From Sporodiniella umbellata (taxonomy: Eukaryota; Mucoromycota; Mucoromycetes; Mucorales; Rhizopodaceae): a stretch of 64,000 nucleotides of DNA. Below are positions 1 to 11,850 of the stretch, in pieces; position 1 is the stretch's first letter, and the number at the start of each line of letters is the position of its first letter. Location of the stretch: positions 115,378-179,377 of the forward strand of contig JAIXMR010000045.1 of assembly GCA_025677835.1 (NCBI GenBank). The letters run 5' to 3'. Under the pieces are notes generated by a model, which worked only from the letters and a program-made list of their open reading frames with translations, made no database searches and had not been told where the DNA came from. A program made the position numbers and the translations under genes.

Positions 1-68
1 GTCAATGAAATAGATCCAATCAGAAGAAAGTCTTTTACAGACAACGGACAAAACAATCTCTAAAAAAA

Positions 69-126
69 CGTCAAAAAAAAAACGTCAAAAAAAAACGTCA
101 AAAAAAAACGTCAAAAAAAAAAAAAG
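69..126. repeat. Tandem ACGTCA + poly(A) array
   Basis: Four copies of ACGTCA are each followed by 8 or more A residues, with the CG cores at about 69, 83, 96 and 109 (period 13-14 bp). ACGTCA is the reverse complement of the CRE half-site TGACGT. The array lies about 260 bp beyond the stop codon of the J-domain gene, so it is either 3' flank or promoter of a gene to the left of the window. It could also be simple replication slippage of an A-rich unit. Confidence 0.7.
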
Positions 127-381
127 CGATCGAAACCCAATACGGGCAAAGACCCTTTTTTTTTTCTTTTTTGGTATTGTTTCAAGTCCATAGGTTTTTT
201 CTCCTTCTCACATAGTTTAAGGTTTTCGTGTCAAAGAATGTTTCATATTAAAATTGAGAGAGGAGAGAGAAGGTGATCAGGGTGAACAGAATACTCTTTT
301 TTTTTTTTTTAATCAAATTTTTAAGGGTGTGTGTGTGTGTGTGTGTGTACAGAATGTGGGTATAAATAGATATAGGTAGGC

Positions 382-1751
382 TTAGGCAGCCATGATGCGT
401 TTACTAGTTTGAACAAGTGGCGGGTAGGCGGTTTGGCCGTCTTCTTCGTCAGAGGTGGTGGACATTTTCAAAAGGCAGGGAAGACAGCAGCCGGAGCAAC
501 ATAGGCAGAAAGACTATGACAGAGGTCAAGACAGGGTTTATAGAGAAAGTTAGTGGTGGTCACTTACAAACACGATAAACAAGGGCACAAAGACATGCGA
601 CATACTCAGGCCGCGATGGCCATCAAGCCGGTAGATGATGAGCGCGAGCAAGGCATAAGCCAAGGTACAGACGACACCAAAGAGGAGGGTGCTGAGAAGT
701 AAGGTAGATTTAGCCTTTTGAGCCAATTCGGGCTGAGGGATTCGGCGGTAGGTAAGAAAGGTATAGACAAGCGTAAGAGCCCATTGGAGGCCGAGAAGAT
801 AAAGCGGGATAAAGACCAGAGCCCAGCTACAGACCATCACCCGGTCCACCCGCAAGAAAACCAAGAGGAGGGTGATCAGCCGAAGCAAGGGCCACCCAAG
901 CGAGCTTACCGCCCAGGGCGTGTAGTGCACCAGAGCCGAAAAGAGGCGAACCCCCTCGAAAATGTAGTAGGGAATACCCACCTTACTACTCATTGCCCAG
1001 TCCACTTGGCCGTCCAGACGGAGCACGAGCAACAGCTGGAACACAAACAGACACAGAAAGCTCAAGAGTCCATCCAGCCTTCTTTCGTATCCACCCTCCC
1101 TCTTTTCCTCGTCCAATTTCTCGTCGTGCGGTGCTTGGGCCGAAAGCAGCCAACGACACAGTCGATAAAAGACCAAGAGGTCGATACACCACGCAGGTAT
1201 CCACACCAGCCACCAGGACCAGCCTACGCGGGCGTCGATACGGACCGTCAGAAAGCTGAAAAAAAGGATGGCCAGCACCAAAATAAGCGAGAAGAAGCCA
1301 AAGGTTTGATACAGCATCGATTCGAATTGTGGGTCGTACAGTGGCTCCATCACAGACCCCATCATCTGCAGTCCAAGTTCACCATACCGATCATAGACCC
1401 TTCGTTTCTTTTCGTCGCTCAAAATCTCGTACGCATATTTAATCTCTTTAAACTAAGAGAGAGAGAGAGATGGGTCAGTCTTTTTTTTTTTTTTTTTTTT
1501 TGATCTGGCGTATATGTGTTGAGTTACTTTGTCTGTACTATTTGGGTTCTTGTCTGGATGGTATTTCAAAGCGAGTTTTCGATACGCCTAGAGAATCGAT
1601 CTGTCAATAAGAAAAAAAAAAAAAAAAAAAACTTTTTGAAGGGATTTTCTATTATTTTTTTGATGGATACTTTTTTAATATCGGAGGTGGTTGCTGACTT
1701 GGTTAAACCAAGCGATTGGTACAGGTTAATGTTCTTATTAGGATTTTCCAT
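382..1751 (-). CDS. J-domain protein fused to TMEM185-like membrane domain
   Basis: Four exons (1751-1671, 1587-1528, 1452-568, 513-382) give about 385 residues. Residues 9-75 form a DnaJ domain: NLYQSLGL at the start, AYRKLALKYHPDKNP with the HPD triad at residues 37-39, and EILSDEKKRRVYD at the end. The HPD motif lies entirely in the 60-nt second exon. The rest is a polytopic membrane region with repeated RLDG and FVPLFIVF motifs typical of the TMEM185 (fragile X-F) family, and a short Cys-rich tail (CCSGCCLPC) in the last exon. It probably recruits Hsp70 to a membrane, likely ER or vacuole; that location is inferred. All introns are GT-AG and phase-consistent. Confidence 0.82.
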
Positions 1752-2547
1752 AGTAATAAAAAGTAATCACAGAGAGGAGTTTCTTTCTAACAGAAAAACA
1801 TAAAAGAAAAGAATTTGTTTTTCTATTTATTTATTTCTTGGGCTTATTTATACGCTCTTTGGCTCTCCGCATCATGTCTGTCTCAGGAGGGATAAAAATA
1901 TCTCAAACGTCCATTGTCTTTAATCTATTCTTCAGGAAACAAGTAATAATAGAATCCTTTTTCTTTTTTTCTACTATTTCAAAAACCCTTCACTTTTGAG
2001 TGTAAGGGAAAATTAAAATATTCCACATGTTTCTTTTCCACACCAAAATAAGAATGCTTCTTTTAAGCTATCTTCCCCATATACATGTACAATGCTTGAA
2101 TTTGGCTCTTTTTTTAAAAAAACTGGGTGTTCCATAGGAGACTTTTTTTTTTTTTTTTGACAGCTTATTGATTTGTGTGTATAGCGTGTGTTTGTGTGCA
2201 AATTAAGACCCCTCTCCTCGATTACCTTTCAATAGTAATACTATTGATTGTTATTACTTTCCTCCCTTTTATCGTCTTTAAAAAACAAAGAACATAGCCA
2301 TTTTACATAAAAGTCTATATCGTTTTAAAGGACAAATCAGTCTCTATCATTGTGTTTTCTACCTTTGTCTCAAACTCCTTTATTTGTACACAACAACCAC
2401 TTTATTAAAAAAAAAAAAAAAAGAGAGTAAAATGGATCAGAATAGAGGCTTATATAAAAAAGTATTTGCCCAAAAAAAAAAAAAAAAAAAAAAAAAGTAG
2501 ATATCTAAAGATATACAACAAGAAAACCTCTTTTTTTTTTTTTTTTT
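1752..2547. other. Non-coding spacer
   Basis: Upstream of the J-domain gene and downstream of the RasGEF gene. It is AT-rich with several A or T tracts of 15-25 nt. The longest open frames lack exon-like composition. I see no RNA gene or clear regulatory site. Confidence 0.5.
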
Positions 2548-4821
2548 TTATAACAAGGGGGATCCCTCTTGACTTTCCGGTCTACTGTTTTGATCGCTTA
2601 AATAAAGTGATCCAGTACTGAAGCGTACGTTTGTACTCGAGTTACTAAAGATAGAGCTGGATCGATTCATAGTACCGTGACTACTGCTGGTACGATGTGT
2701 AGGTGGAGTGGCCAACGGTTTGGGTTGGGGCGGTTCGCGCAACAGGCTGAGTTCATCTACAGTGTTTTGACTGACCCAAGGTCGCATCAGGATATATTGA
2801 GTGGCCATGCGTTGTTCGTCCAACGTGCCGGTGGTCTCTTCGTCTTCTTCGCTCATCGCTGCCTGTTGTTGGGGACTACCAGCGTCAAACCCAAACAGGT
2901 TGCCACCGCTGAACCGTTGGATACGCGACGCGCCTCGGTGCAGTGCGTTGGAAAGCGCTGGCCGGAAATAATGACGTGGTTTGGTTGCAGGGAGTTGAGA
3001 GGTATACGCAGGCCCTTGTTGAAATCGCGATAGGGTGCTCAGCACTTCGGCAATCCTTGGCTCTTGCTCAGGTCGTGCACAGGTCGGATGTGTCTTGTAA
3101 GCTGCTAATAAATAAGTCATGTCGTGCATCAACGTGCCCAGGAACGGCACCGTAGGCCGCGAATAATGCTCGTCCCGAATCTGCTGTACGCTCTTGCCAT
3201 TCACTACCGTAGTGCTCACCATCCCCATCTGCTCTCGATAGGCCCCATAGTTATCTGCCTCAGACATCAGACCCGTCAGTCCTTCTAATTTGACTATGCT
3301 CTTCTTGGGGATGTAAGACCAGGTGCGTTTCAGTCGCTGCACCGGCGGCGTGCTCAGTGCGCTCACAATCGCCTTCAGCGTCTGGTAGTTGTTCACGTCC
3401 AGGCAGCGGGAGGCTACCTTGACCCAATAATGGACCAGCTGGGCCCGCACTGAAGCATCCTGAGGCAGCAGGATCGAATGCTCAATACAGCGTGTAATAT
3501 AGTTGAAGAAATCTGTCGAGGCCACAATCCTCGGATGGGGCTGTTTGTGAGAATGGGTCAACAGCGCCTCGGGGGGAATCGCCTTGAAAATAGAGGATTC
3601 AATCAACGTGAGCTGGTACGCCATAATAGGCGCCGCAAACTGCAACACGCTGGGTACAGTGGCTGCACTCATATAGGTCGTTCGCACCCCGTTCAAGGTC
3701 ACCTTGGTTTCTGCCATCAACCGCAAGTACTGTGCTATCATCCCGTCCAGACTCTCTTCCGCCATTGTCTCTAAAGAATCCCCTCTCCCTTCTAAAATAC
3801 GTTGTTTCTGTGCTCGGCACTGCTTCACTTTCTCTTCAAGACCGTCCAGTTTCTCCTGTAGCTCTCGATGGGTTGACAGTAACGGTGGCGCGGGGATCAG
3901 CGGCACATGGTCCGTATTCATCAAAGAAATAGACGCCGGTGTCAAACTATCGCCCGCATTTGTCTGTGCTGGCACAAGGTAATTGGGATCCACTTCGCCT
4001 TCTGCAATAATCGGCACTGAATTAGCACTGTGCTGAGGACCCAGCACGCCTAATCCTCCGTATTCTGTCTGAGGTCGTGCTGGATACATGGACCCAGACG
4101 AAGTTGTTCCATTCGATAAAGGTAAACTCGTAGGTCGATTCAAGGCACCCGTCAGATTCACTCGAGGTCTGACTACAGTCTCTTTTTAAAAAAATAAATA
4201 AATCTATTTACATTCACAGTGAACTACCTTTCTTTTCGGGAGATGGCGCTCGTGGTATAGGCGGAGGTTTGGCAACTCGGTTGGGTTTGGGTGGTATGGC
4301 CGGTTTCTGAATCCTAGAAGGCTTCGGCGGTAGTGGAGGTGGGGGTCCTTTAGAATCCCCAGTGGTTTGTCGGCTGACTGTTTTGGGCGAATGCGTTTCA
4401 ATAATGTTCTCAATATGAGCCAAACAGGTCTTTAATACTGAAACAAGTAGTGCATGTTGTCTTGGACTTGAAACAATAGCTAATTTATATGAAAAAAAAA
4501 AAAAAAAAAAAAAAAAAAATAGAAAAAAAATAGAGCACAAGTTTTTTTTTTTTTTTTTTATGGTTATTCTATATATGGAACACAATAGAGATACAAATGA
4601 CTTACATGAATGAACAAATTTAACCTCGGTTAAGGACTGAAGTATGTTTTGACTTAAAGAAGCAAAAGAGAAATAAGCGTCCTAAAGAAAACAATAAAAA
4701 GACTCAATTACCAAACTCTAGCAGTTCATTATAAGCTTCTTTTTTGTATTACTTTGATTTGTCCTTTCTCTTCAAGCTGAATGGCGAGAGAAATAGACTC
4801 TTCTACAGACTCATTTTCCAT
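2548..4821 (-). CDS. Ras guanine-nucleotide exchange factor with MIT-like N-terminus
   Basis: Four exons (4821-4753, 4681-4606, 4479-4228, 4181-2548) encode about 676 residues. The N-terminus (ESISLAIQLEEKGQIKDAY) resembles the first helices of an MIT-type three-helix domain. A proline-rich stretch follows (PPPPLPPKPSRIQKP and two further PPKP-type motifs), suited to SH3 binding. Residues about 305-510 form a CDC25/RasGEF catalytic domain: TLIESSIFKAIPPEAL, the helix with NYITRCIEHSILLP, then WVKVASRCLDVNNY and PFLGTLMHDMTYL. The C-terminus is Ser-rich and probably disordered. The enzyme should load GTP on a Ras-family GTPase. Which Ras it serves cannot be read from the sequence. Intron 1 (71 nt) is needed to keep the MIT-like region in frame. 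Confidence 0.85.
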
Positions 4822-6052
4822 TTTCTTTCTTTCTCACTTTTTATTTTTGCTTTTATTATTTATTTTTGGGTGTATGTATGCTTCTATCAAAATGTTTGTG
4901 GGTGTTGCTTCTTTTTTTCTGTTGTACGAGAAAAAAAAAAAAAAGAAAAAGAAAAAGTCCAGGAAAATAGGGTAAACACACATACAAACACATTGGATAT
5001 AGAATTTTCCCGCTTCTGATGCCGACCTGTTAAAATGGTACTGCATTTTGGTCTAAAGTGAGACTTTCTGAGATCTAAATTTAGATGATGTATTTGTATG
5101 TACTAAAAACTATACAAGCCCTTGGGCGTTTTGCAGCTGAAAAAAAGATAAAGTAAACCCAATGTCTCATTGAATTTATGGGAAATATGGTTTGTAGAAA
5201 ATCTTTAAATAGCATTTATAGAAAAATCCTAAAGTCTGGGATCAAAGGTTCACCTGCAGATGATAAGACTCTTAACTTTATTCCTTCCCCCCTTTTTTTT
5301 TTTTTATTTTATTATGCTCGCCCAAAGACATATACAAAGACAATGGCTTATACCCTAATCAGGAAATCCAACAGAAAAGTAGGAAGCATTCAGGCACAGA
5401 ATTATTACATAGACAAAATATGTATTTTATTACCAACAAGCTTTTACATATTAAAAAAAAGATATTGAAAATAGTTTTTGAGTCAATGAATTAAAAAATA
5501 AGTACTCATTTTTTTTTCTCATCAAAGACTATTTTTAAACTTGCTTATAAGGAAAAAAAAAATAAGAAAAACTTTGGTTGAACAACATTGAATTGTATTA
5601 AAATACACACGCCTTTTACTATGATTGCTGTTTCAAGCCAAGAGGCGTACACATAGCTTTGAAAAGTTGGATTTTTTGTAAATAAATTCCCAATGGTTTT
5701 AAAGAGCTACTTTTTTTTTTTTTTTTTTAGCAAACAAATCAAACGTTCATCTTTTTCATTATTTTTTGTTCAAAGTTTTCTGTCGTTGATTATAAAATAA
5801 GGGGGAAATTGGGAGAAGACCCAGAATTTTAGATTAGAGTAAACTAGTGCATATTTCTCAGTGAAACAGATAAATACACCTGAGAGCTGGCAACGTTTAT
5901 TGAAACTGCTTTTTGTTTTATTTTTAACGCATGTGGACAGCCAAAAGTTATATTTCCGAAACAAATATCTTTATTCAAGTCTCATTAGTTCCATTTGAAA
6001 GCTTGCTCTTCTCCTTTTTGTTTAATAAACACTCTTTACTTGAACGATTTGT
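4822..6052. other. Non-coding spacer
   Basis: Holds the 5' flank of the RasGEF gene and the 3' flank of the stress-protein gene. It is AT-rich, with T-rich tracts near 5290 and 5711. No convincing exon, RNA gene or repeat was found. Confidence 0.5.
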
Positions 6053-6999
6053 TTAAAAAAAACAAAACGCCTTCTTGACTCGTTTAGCTTGATCTTTGCT
6101 TTGACCAGATTCAAATAAAGTAGGCTGATCAACGATATCCCCGGTAGATGCACTTCTTAATCTTCCAAAACCTTGATCTTTCACAATGATAATAGGTGTT
6201 TTTGTGTGCTGTAATCTGTATTTGAAAATCCCTGTACCTGCATAATGATCCTTATATTTCTGTTTGTTTTTAGTGCCTACGATAACAGCAGAGGGTTGAT
6301 ACATGGTGATCTATAAAATACCAAATGCAATTGAACATATATATATATATATGTATGTATGTAAATCAACAAGTCAAAGCATGTTTTTGCTATGTAAATA
6401 AAAGGCGTTTACCATTTCATCCAAAGCATGATTGGGTCGGTTAAAAGACAACTCAATAACTATACGAATCTAGATATGCTTTTTTTAGAACAGCAAAAAA
6501 TTGCATCTATTTTCTATTTTATTATTCTTCGAGCCAGCTTACCGTAACATGTCTTTCATTGATTGATTCAATCCACTCCATGACTTTTTCTGCTTTGGCT
6601 TTTGGATGACTGGATAGAGTCTTGACCTGAGAAGAGCCTACAATGACAATCTCATCTCCTTCATCTACCAATCCCTTTACAGAAAAAGACAAGACCACCG
6701 ATTAGTGTATTTGTCGCATATGTTTTACTTCTTTTCTAATATACCTGTAATGCAAACCGAATGGGATCCATAGAGCCTTCGTCTAGGTCAACAGCTACCA
6801 TAAAGGTCCTGGATCGAGGTGTGCTAGTAAAATTGTGGCTGGCATGATTCAATGTAAACGAATGTGTCAATTGTGTCTCGTTCGCATTATCAAAAGAGAC
6901 TCTTCTTCTAAAACTCGAGTTTTCAAAACTGGAAGACTTTCTTCGATCTACACTTGGATCAAATGTAATATTTCGTGTCTCGTTTTCATTAGAACTCAT
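6053..6999 (-). CDS. Universal stress protein (UspA-like) domain protein
   Basis: Four exons (6999-6745, 6674-6543, 6469-6413, 6310-6053) give about 233 residues. A Ser/Arg-rich leader of about 65 residues (RRKSSSFENSSFRRRVSF, possible phosphorylation sites) precedes a USP fold: RTFMVAVDLDEGSMDP is strand 1 with the D residue, IRIVIELSFNRPNHALDEM is a middle strand and helix, and MYQPSAVIVGTKN leads to the late nucleotide-loop region. The expected G-x2-G-x9-G[S/T] loop is only partly recognisable, so ATP binding is uncertain. The real start is the ATG at 6999; an in-frame GTG lies just upstream. Small introns are all GT-AG. Confidence 0.8.
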
Positions 7000-7403
7000 C
7001 ACAATCTGTATTGGATTAACTAGAGCTACGTATTCAGGGAAGGTAAAAAGAAAAAGAAAAAAAAGAAAAAGAAAAAGAAAAAAGATTTTTTTTTTTTAAA
7101 AAAAAAAAAAAAAGGGAAGGCAGGAATTCACATAAAGACAGGTCTTTGTCTTTCAAATATACACTGCCATAAAGCAGTTTTTTTGTATTTTATATTTTAT
7201 AGCACAAAAAAATTTCCCCGATTGAAACTAAAAAAAAAAGGGGGAGGTTTGCTCCGGTTTTCCATCAGAATACCTGCTTAAGAAACAAACAGATTTAATA
7301 GCGCTTTATTCCTAGAGACAAAAAAGAAAGCATATAAACAATCATTTTCTTTATTTTTCTTTTGTACATAGTAGATAAAAACCCCTTTTTTTTTTCTTTT
7401 TTT
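7000..7403. other. Non-coding spacer with A-rich tracts
   Basis: Contains an AAAAAG-type A-rich tract near 7045-7115 and T-rich sequence before the zinc-finger gene's stop codon. Nothing else is recognisable. Confidence 0.45.
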
Positions 7404-7984
7404 TTAAAACTTGTTCACCAAGTGGTTTTGAACACTCAATACATGAAACTTTTTTATGTGAAATCTAAGATTGTTCAAAGTACTAAAAGGGCGATTGCAT
7501 CCCGCGAGTATACATTTGTACTTGTTTTTTGTTGGTATTTCGTCCTGTTGGAAAAATTGACTGTGTATGCGGCGCAAATGCTTATCTAAAGAGCAAGAGC
7601 TGCTACATTGGACTCTACAACTATATACTTCGCATGGATAAACATTTTTTTCGGCTAAACACACACATATAAGCTTAAAGAATCCCTTTTTTTCTCTTTA
7701 AATAATAGCTTACGTCTAGAATATGTTCCTGCGAATAGCCTACACATTTTTACCATAGTTTCAACCATTTCGCGGTGTTCTTTGAAATTGTCAGTTGTTA
7801 ACAAACAACCTGTGATGCGTGGCTCCCGCGAGAGGTTTTTGTCCATTGACCTTACTAGACTTATCCCATCTTGCGATTCAGCGTTAAAACAACGACCTTC
7901 AATTCTCTCTGACGGATTTATATCTTTATAAAGGCCAATCTTGCGGTAGACATCTTCTCTTTTTTCTTTTACTCTGAGCGGCAT
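7404..7984 (-). CDS. Small two-finger C2H2 zinc-finger protein
   Basis: Two exons (7984-7714 and 7654-7404; intron 59 nt) give about 173 residues. The N-terminal 90 residues have no family I recognise. Exon 2 carries two C2H2 fingers: YPCEVYSCRVQCSSSCSLDK with HLRRIH, then YKCILAGCNRPFSTLNNLRF with HIKKFH. The first finger has extra cysteines. Fingers of this YxC(x4)C form usually bind DNA, but two fingers alone give limited specificity. Upstream exons cannot be excluded. Its place at the edge of a gene-poor region suggests a lineage-specific gene. Confidence 0.65.
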
Positions 7985-8561
7985 CTGTTTAATTGTACTG
8001 ATGTGTATATATTGTGTTCAAAAACAAAAAAGAAGAAGAGCATGAAAATCAACAGCTTCTTTATAAGTGGGTTTTTTTTATCTGTACAACTTGTGCTCAT
8101 CTTTTACTGTATGTGTACGCCAAATATTGGCAATGGTACCCTAAAATAGTTAAAAACAAAAAAAGTCTACGCGTCGTATTGTATGACAAAAAGCAATATG
8201 TTGACTTAGTACATCTTTGTATATGTAGAGAGATAAAGCGCCACTATTTTAAATTAGTTCGGCCCTTTATTTAAGGAAAATACTGAAATTAGTATGGGGA
8301 TTGGGGAGACACTGCGTAAACCAGCAACAGCAGACGAATAAATCCTTTTTTTTTTTTTTTTCAGTCGTAAAGCTTTAGAAATTTTTTTAATTTTTGAAAC
8401 AAAAAATATCGCGTTGGACAAGAACAAAGCCCAAACATTAAATCATGCTTTTTCTGTATTAAAGTAAAGAAAAAAATGGTGGTTTGTGTAGCCTCTTTAC
8501 AAAAAGATTTTATTTGTCTTATGTTAGTACTTTATAAATTTTTATTTTTATGTATACAAAA

Positions 8562-8597
<36 letters not shown>

Positions 8598-10320
8598 CAA
8601 CTATACTTTACGTATATAGTAAATAAAAACAAATCCTTGCATTCATTTTTGTGTTTCAAAGCTAACATCTGTGTACCAATATGCCTGTAAAATACGTCAA
8701 AAACTGTACAATATATCTTTACTAAAAAAAACTCTGCTGAGTTTAAGAGTTCAAATGTATAAAAACAGAAGTGGGCTCCGTCATATCGTATCCATTCAAG
8801 AAATAAGCATTTTATCAGACTAGGAACAAGATTTCAATTTTGAGATGCAAAATAAATAAATAAGTAACGGCCATGAAGAAAATTTTTGAAAAAATACATC
8901 CTGAGTCTTCCTGTACGGAAACAATAAAACCAGCAAGTCTCCACTAAAAAATAAAAACGCAACTCAAGGTACACAAAGTGTATGCATACGCGCTTTAAAA
9001 TAATCTTGGCTGTCACAGCTTACAACTGAATAGAATCATCACCTCTTTGTTTTCTTTTTCTATAAAAACAAGCGTGCTTCAAAATATAGCTGCCTATATA
9101 TAGTTTTAGGACGTGAACCATTTTAGGAGTACATATCGACCGTTATGGTAGGCTCAAACATACTCTCTTTGGAAAGAAATATAACAGTTTTCTTTTTACT
9201 GAAATTACTGATAATACCTACACTTACAAAATATTTGTTTGATTACATTTCCACGCACAATGTAATCTGTAAAAGCCTTTTTTACGCCTAAAATAGAGAG
9301 GGAGTCAACCTAGATCTAAAGAAATGATTGTCATACACTTTTTTAAAGCCCTCCAAAACAAGAGCTAGGCAGTTAGTATATATATATCCACTGTCTAGTC
9401 TATTGGACTTTAAATAAACCAGGATTTCTGTGAAATCCCTTAAAAATATATATATATATATATATCCACTGTCAGTTATTAATTTTTCTTTTTTTGAAGG
9501 CGCTGGATCGCTTTGAATATTCATGCAAAGTAACTGGAGCTTGCTTTAGACTTTTTTTTTTTAGGGCTTTTTTGGCTAGAGTTTCATTTGATTAAAGGCG
9601 TTTGAAACGATGCGCATTTTGCAACTTTTCATGCACAAAAGTTTGCGTAACTGTTTTTGAGTGAGTGTGCTAAGACAAATGCTGAGATTAACTTTTTTTT
9701 GTGTTTAAAGAGCTGTAACAAAGTAGACTTTGCTAACAGAACCCATAGTATTCTGCCTATATAAACAATTTGGATGCTATAATTTCTATATTTGAAAGCT
9801 ATTTTAAAAATATTTATGCATTTTGAGCAAAAAAACTACCTTTGAAAGATAATATGGACTTGGACATCGTGCCTTCCAAATAGCTCCCAAACCACGATGT
9901 GAAATGACGACCAAGATATCCTTGACAATATTCTCAAGTTAGTCCACAGAGTACAGAAATGAACCGAATTTCATGACAGTTGCACACAGCTCAAAAGCAG
10001 TAAAAATGAAGGAAAAAAAAATACCGAAAGCCTTGTGTTTTTAGGCGAAGAAACGTCACTGATTGCTTTACTGACAAGTTTGAATAATTACATAGGTGGT
10101 TTTCTTATTTGTTTTTTATAACACATATTTTGCTATGATTCCTTTACTCAAAACGTATTCAAACGTAAGTAAATATTCTATATAACCTGAGATAGTGTTC
10201 AAAGATGTAATTCCAGTACAGAAGAATTAGAACCCACAAAGTTGCAGTGCATACCTCAAGCTGAGAGTCTTTGTAGCTTCTTTTAAAAGCCAAAAATCTC
10301 GCCTCCAGAATTAAGGAACA
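7985..10320. other. AT-rich gene-poor region
   Basis: No convincing gene in about 2.3 kb. It holds a (CA)n tract near 8565-8595, TA-rich microsatellites near 9380 and 9450, and a 15-bp direct repeat (TATATATCCACTGTC at about 9380 and 9459). The part at 9840-10040 reads like further decayed coding sequence but no frame stays open. Confidence 0.45.
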
Positions 10321-10809
10321 ATGGGAAGACAGTACCCAGTTGACACTGAAGATATAGTCAAATTTAAAGATATTTCTTAGATGCTTTCTACTCGAAGAAG
10401 AGCCGCGTATTTTATGAATACCTATATACAACCAAAAGAAAAACCTTACAACCAAGTTCAGAAGTTGATGAGTAATTCAACTCCAGCGTTAGCAAATAAG
10501 GAAAGTAAAATAGCTTCAATGGACAAAGACGAAGAAGTCCCATTTTAGCCAGGACAAAAACAAAACTACTGAAGAGGCTGCAATCCACATCCAAAGAAAG
10601 TAAAAACACTTGTAGATCAACCTGAAGGGGTAAACAACGGTGGTTTCAACTCGGAAACCAATGTAGACAATACCTTGTCAACAGAACACGATATATCTTC
10701 TACTGCAGTAAATGTACCAGTGTCTGCCCATTCTCAAAACCGCCTACAATATGATCGGCTCACAGAAAAAAATGAAAGTTGTGTCTCTCAATTACCACAG
10801 ACTTTATAA
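10321..10809 (+). pseudogene. Decayed protein-coding gene with three in-frame stops
   Basis: A single frame runs for 163 codons from an ATG at 10321 to a TAA at 10807, broken only by TAG at codon 20 (10378), TAG at codon 76 (10546) and TGA at codon 84 (10570). Between the stops the composition is protein-like rather than AT noise: STRRRAAYFMNTYIQPKEKP, then PKKVKTLVDQPEGVNNGG and a Ser/Asn/Thr-rich tail (TEHDISSTAVNVPVSAHS). No GT...AG intron removes the stops. The product family is not recognisable. It looks like a recently inactivated lineage-specific gene, or a fragment of a mobile element. Confidence 0.45.
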
Positions 10810-11355
10810 ACCAAGTTTTATTGTAATAACACAAATTTGTTATGCGAATTCATATGATAGCCTAAAGCGATCATCTTTAAATACAGCATCCATTTCATAT
10901 TTATTAAATCAGATCTAAACATATGTCTGCTAGCAAATATTACCTGTTTTGTTTGTTGACATGACCTCTTACTACATTCGATTGTTTTTTAGTGTTTCTG
11001 GCTCATTCAGTAGCTAGTCTCTTTCATAAATGTGATTAGCATTTTCTGTTGGCATGGTATTGGTAGCGATTTTCTCAAGGCTTGGTTGTTGGTCATTACC
11101 AAAAGCAATTTATAAGCTGTTTGCAGAGTCTCGCAACTATTTGCTTATGCGAAAAATTTGTGTGAATTATTAAAGATAGTTGATTAACTAGCAAGGTCTA
11201 GTACTAACAAGCAAACTCTCTCTGTATTTGCAATTTGCACCGGTACTTCAAAAAAAAAAAAGTAAGCACGGATGTAGTGGGACACTGGTTTAATTACATT
11301 GTATATTTCTTCCCAAAGACAAAATTACGAGCAATTCATCTTTCTAATTTATGTC

Positions 11356-11850
11356 TCATCTGTTCAACAGGTCATTAGCTTGAGAGCTGTAAGATACAAT
11401 CGCATGTTTGACTAATAGCGGTTTTTTTAAGCGTTGATATATGGGGTTCAGCAATTTAAACTGCGTTTTATTGTCTTGGGCTTCTCTTTGCGAAGCCGAG
11501 TGCTCTGTATTTTTGATTCTTGAAATTTCGGATTTACATTTAGTGTTTAGACAAGAACTGAGCAATTCTTTTGATAGTTTTAGCTAGAGTTTTCTTTTAT
11601 ATTTGTATTTTTTTAGAAAGCATGTTTATCGCGTCTTGCCAAAATATTTTCTCTTCAAAATATAAAGAAACTGAGTAAAAGCCATGGGGTGGTTGGTATA
11701 GCTTTTTCTTTTAGGTCTGCACGTCAAAAAGCCAAAGTTCTTTGATGAACTCCCGAAAGACGTGGTGTTCTTGTCGCTGAGTGTTTTCATGTGTTGTAGT
11801 AGTTCTGAAAATATATCCCCAATAGCAATACTTTCTCCTTGTAGAGTTAG
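11356..11850 (-). other. Possible orphan exons of an unrecognised gene
   Basis: Two open stretches on the minus strand look exon-like. The segment 11850-11626 follows an AG acceptor and reads LTLQGESIAIGDIFSELLQH on to a stop. The segment 11565-11356 reads SCLNTKCKSEISRIKN on to a stop. A further open stretch lies at 12166-11912. I could not join them into one phase-consistent gene. They may be remnants of a mobile element or of a decayed gene. Confidence 0.25.

Noticed and set aside
718..1503. Long plus-strand open frame opposite the J-domain gene
   Set aside because: It is the antisense shadow of the membrane domain; its composition is not protein-like and it ends in a T tract.
4732..4752. 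Apparent one-base frameshift in an A6 run of the RasGEF 5' end
   Set aside because: A normal 71-nt intron (donor gtaatac, acceptor ctttag) removes this segment and joins GQIK to DAYFSF in phase, so no frameshift is needed.
5770..5964. Minus-strand 64-codon open frame
   Set aside because: AT-rich, no start context, no homologous motif, and no splice partners.
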